Of a stretch of 38,254 bases of DNA, positions 37,178-38,254 are shown one piece after another. Both the position numbers and the translations under genes were made by a program. The first letter of the stretch is position 1. Each line of letters starts with the position of its first letter. The stretch spans positions 1-38,254 of the forward strand of contig JAUXYM010000018.1 of the NCBI GenBank assembly GCA_030694365.1, in the 5' to 3' direction. Source of the stretch: Nevskia sp. (GTDB taxonomy: Bacteria; Pseudomonadota; Gammaproteobacteria; Nevskiales; Nevskiaceae). The notes below the pieces were generated by a model. That model made no database searches, had not been told where the DNA came from, and saw only the letters and a program-made list of their open reading frames with translations.

Positions 37178-37328
37178 GCCTGTAACTCCGTGGAGGACGC
37201 CGTGCTCGGCAGTCGGTCGTTGTAAGGGTGCTGCGCCTGCAAGCATGGCTCGTGCCGTCGGCCTTGAGCAGCAGTGCGCGGTCGCTATTGTCGCTGGCTG
37301 CGGAGCAATAAGGCACAGAATTGTGTGA

Positions 37329-37997
37329 TCAATCGAAATGGAAGCTCGCGAACTCGTCGACGTTTGCCCGGTCCGAACGCAGCTGATTGACCGGAGCTTC
37401 CGGGTCGGCGTAGCCGAGCGCCATGCCGCAATAGATCAGTTCCTGTTCGTCGAGCTGGAAATGTCCCTTCAGCGTCGTGCGCAACGTGCCCCAGATTTCC
37501 TGGAAGCAGGACGCCACGCCGCGCTCGGTCGCCGCCAGCGCCACCGACTGCATGAACATGCCGAGATGTGCCCATTGACCGTATCCCATACGTTCGTCGA
37601 TCACGAAGAACAGCGCCGCCGGAGCATCGAAGAACTCGAAGTTGCGAGCGAGCTGTCGCAGCCGAGCCGGCTTGTTGTCCCGACCGATCCCGAGCAGGGC
37701 ATACATGTCCTCGCCCACCTTGTAGCGACGGCTACGGTACGGCTCCCCCAGATTGGCCGGATACATCGGCCTGTCGACATCTTCCGCCGGTAGCATGCCG
37801 GGATAGTTCCGAGCCAGGCCCTTGACTGCCGCCTGGGCCGAGCCGGCAACGGCAATCACCTTCCAGGGCTGCATGTTGCCGCCGGAGGGTGACCAGCGGG
37901 CGGTGTTGAGGATGTCGCGGATCGTGGCCTCGGAAACCGGTCTGGGAAGGAAGGCTCGTGTCGAGATCCGAGCTTGCAGTGCTTCGGTAACCGTCAT
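37329..37997 (-). CDS. Nitroreductase family oxidoreductase
   Basis: A 222-residue FMN-dependent nitroreductase-like protein. Flavin-contact motifs are RISTRAFLPRPV (about 10-21), ARWSPSGGNMQPWKVIAV (about 33-50), and the late GVASCFQEIWG and CGMALGYADPEAPVN. These enzymes use NAD(P)H to reduce nitroaromatics, quinones or enones. The physiological substrate cannot be read from sequence. It is upstream of the ParA-like gene on the same strand with a gap of about 150 bases. Confidence 0.92.
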   Translation of the reverse strand: MTVTEALQARISTRAFLPRPVSEATIRDILNTARWSPSGGNMQPWKVIAVAGSAQAAVKGLARNYPGMLPAEDVDRPMYPANLGEPYRSRRYKVGEDMYALLGIGRDNKPARLRQLARNFEFFDAPAALFFVIDERMGYGQWAHLGMFMQSVALAATERGVASCFQEIWGTLRTTLKGHFQLDEQELIYCGMALGYADPEAPVNQLRSDRANVDEFASFHFD

Positions 37998-38122
37998 GGG
38001 GGAGTCGTCGTCTGTTGGGCGAAATGCCGACCACGCAGTATCGGCATCAATACAGAAGTTGTCGCGTCGACGGCTGATTTCAGGAATCAGCAGATATTTT
38101 CAAGAAAAGGTCCATTTCTGCG

Positions 38123-38150
38123 TTGACAGCGTAGCGAACGGGCCTATAAT
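38123..38150 (+). promoter_or_regulatory. Consensus sigma70 promoter P1 (stable-RNA type)
   Basis: TTGACA (38123-38128) and TATAAT (38145-38150) are both perfect, with a 16-base spacer. A GC-rich discriminator (TCGCCCCC) follows, typical of stringently controlled rRNA promoters. Confidence 0.9.
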
Positions 38151-38227
38151 TCGCCCCCTTGCAGCGGCTACCGCTGAGGGGGTTTGGGAAGGTGGAGTTG
38201 GCTTCGAGGGCTGGTTGAGCTGAGGAG

Positions 38228-38254
38228 TTGACAGGGGATGAAAGTCCTCTATAA
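38228..38254 (+). promoter_or_regulatory. Consensus sigma70 promoter P2, cut by the window edge
   Basis: TTGACA (38228-38233), a 16-base spacer and TATAA (38250-38254) at the last bases of the window. Spacing is identical to P1, 105 bases upstream. Confidence 0.8.

Overview
The window is high-GC DNA that looks like the chromosome of a free-living gammaproteobacterium. The marker set supports this: zapA next to a small coiled-coil gene and a 6S RNA-like element, sohB, a yegD-type Hsp70, a TIGR02450 protein, phnA and a RIO-type kinase. The CYP153/AlkS-like locus would fit hydrocarbon-using lineages such as the Nevskiales/Solimonas group or Alcanivorax relatives, but I cannot name a species from sequence alone.

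Layout. 0-0.8 kb: 6S RNA candidate, zapA and a ZapB-like coiled coil, all on the minus strand. 0.8-3.6 kb: a stem-loop and repeat block, a periplasmic Do-like protease and the inner-membrane protease SohB, so an envelope-proteostasis stretch. 3.9-5.5 kb: a secreted TSP3/Pro-Ala/OmpA-like protein. 5.6-9.9 kb (minus): ferrochelatase followed by two amino-acid transporters (AGCS and APC). 10.0-13.6 kb: two tandem paralogous secreted PL7 alginate lyases of identical length, with a nearly identical internal tract. 13.9-17.2 kb (plus): a DUF1800 lipoprotein and a DUF1501 protein. 17.2-18.6 kb: an inverted REP-like pair and a FadI-type thiolase.

18.7-25.7 kb is the most striking region. It holds what was an alkane-oxidation locus: CYP153 P450, 2Fe-2S ferredoxin, GMC alcohol dehydrogenase, a small conserved protein and a lipocalin/AttH-like protein on the minus strand, with a divergent MalT/AlkS-type LuxR regulator. 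Most of it is broken. The P450 has an amber codon at a Gln position and has lost the ExxR arginine. The GMC gene has two stops and two frameshifts. The small gene is frameshifted. The regulator lacks its Walker A region. Only the ferredoxin and the terminal lipocalin-like gene look intact. A membrane-protein gene beyond it (25.7-26.7 kb) is also interrupted.

26.8-29.0 kb: groES-groEL behind a CIRCE-like operator, with a REP-like hairpin between the two genes and a strong terminator after groEL. 29.0-38 kb: mixed housekeeping genes (TIGR02450, Hsp70, a broken MFS transporter, PanE-like reductase, PhnA, alpha/beta hydrolase, FKBP isomerase, RIO kinase, ParA-like ATPase, nitroreductase). The right edge carries two near-consensus sigma70 promoters with identical 16-bp spacing, probably the start of an rRNA or other stable-RNA operon lying just outside the window.

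No CRISPR array, prophage, insertion sequence or obvious new defence system was found. The best leads are the decaying CYP153 locus, the PL7 pair with its conversion tract and uncharacterised modules, and the small repeat family seen at 17.2 and 27.2 kb.
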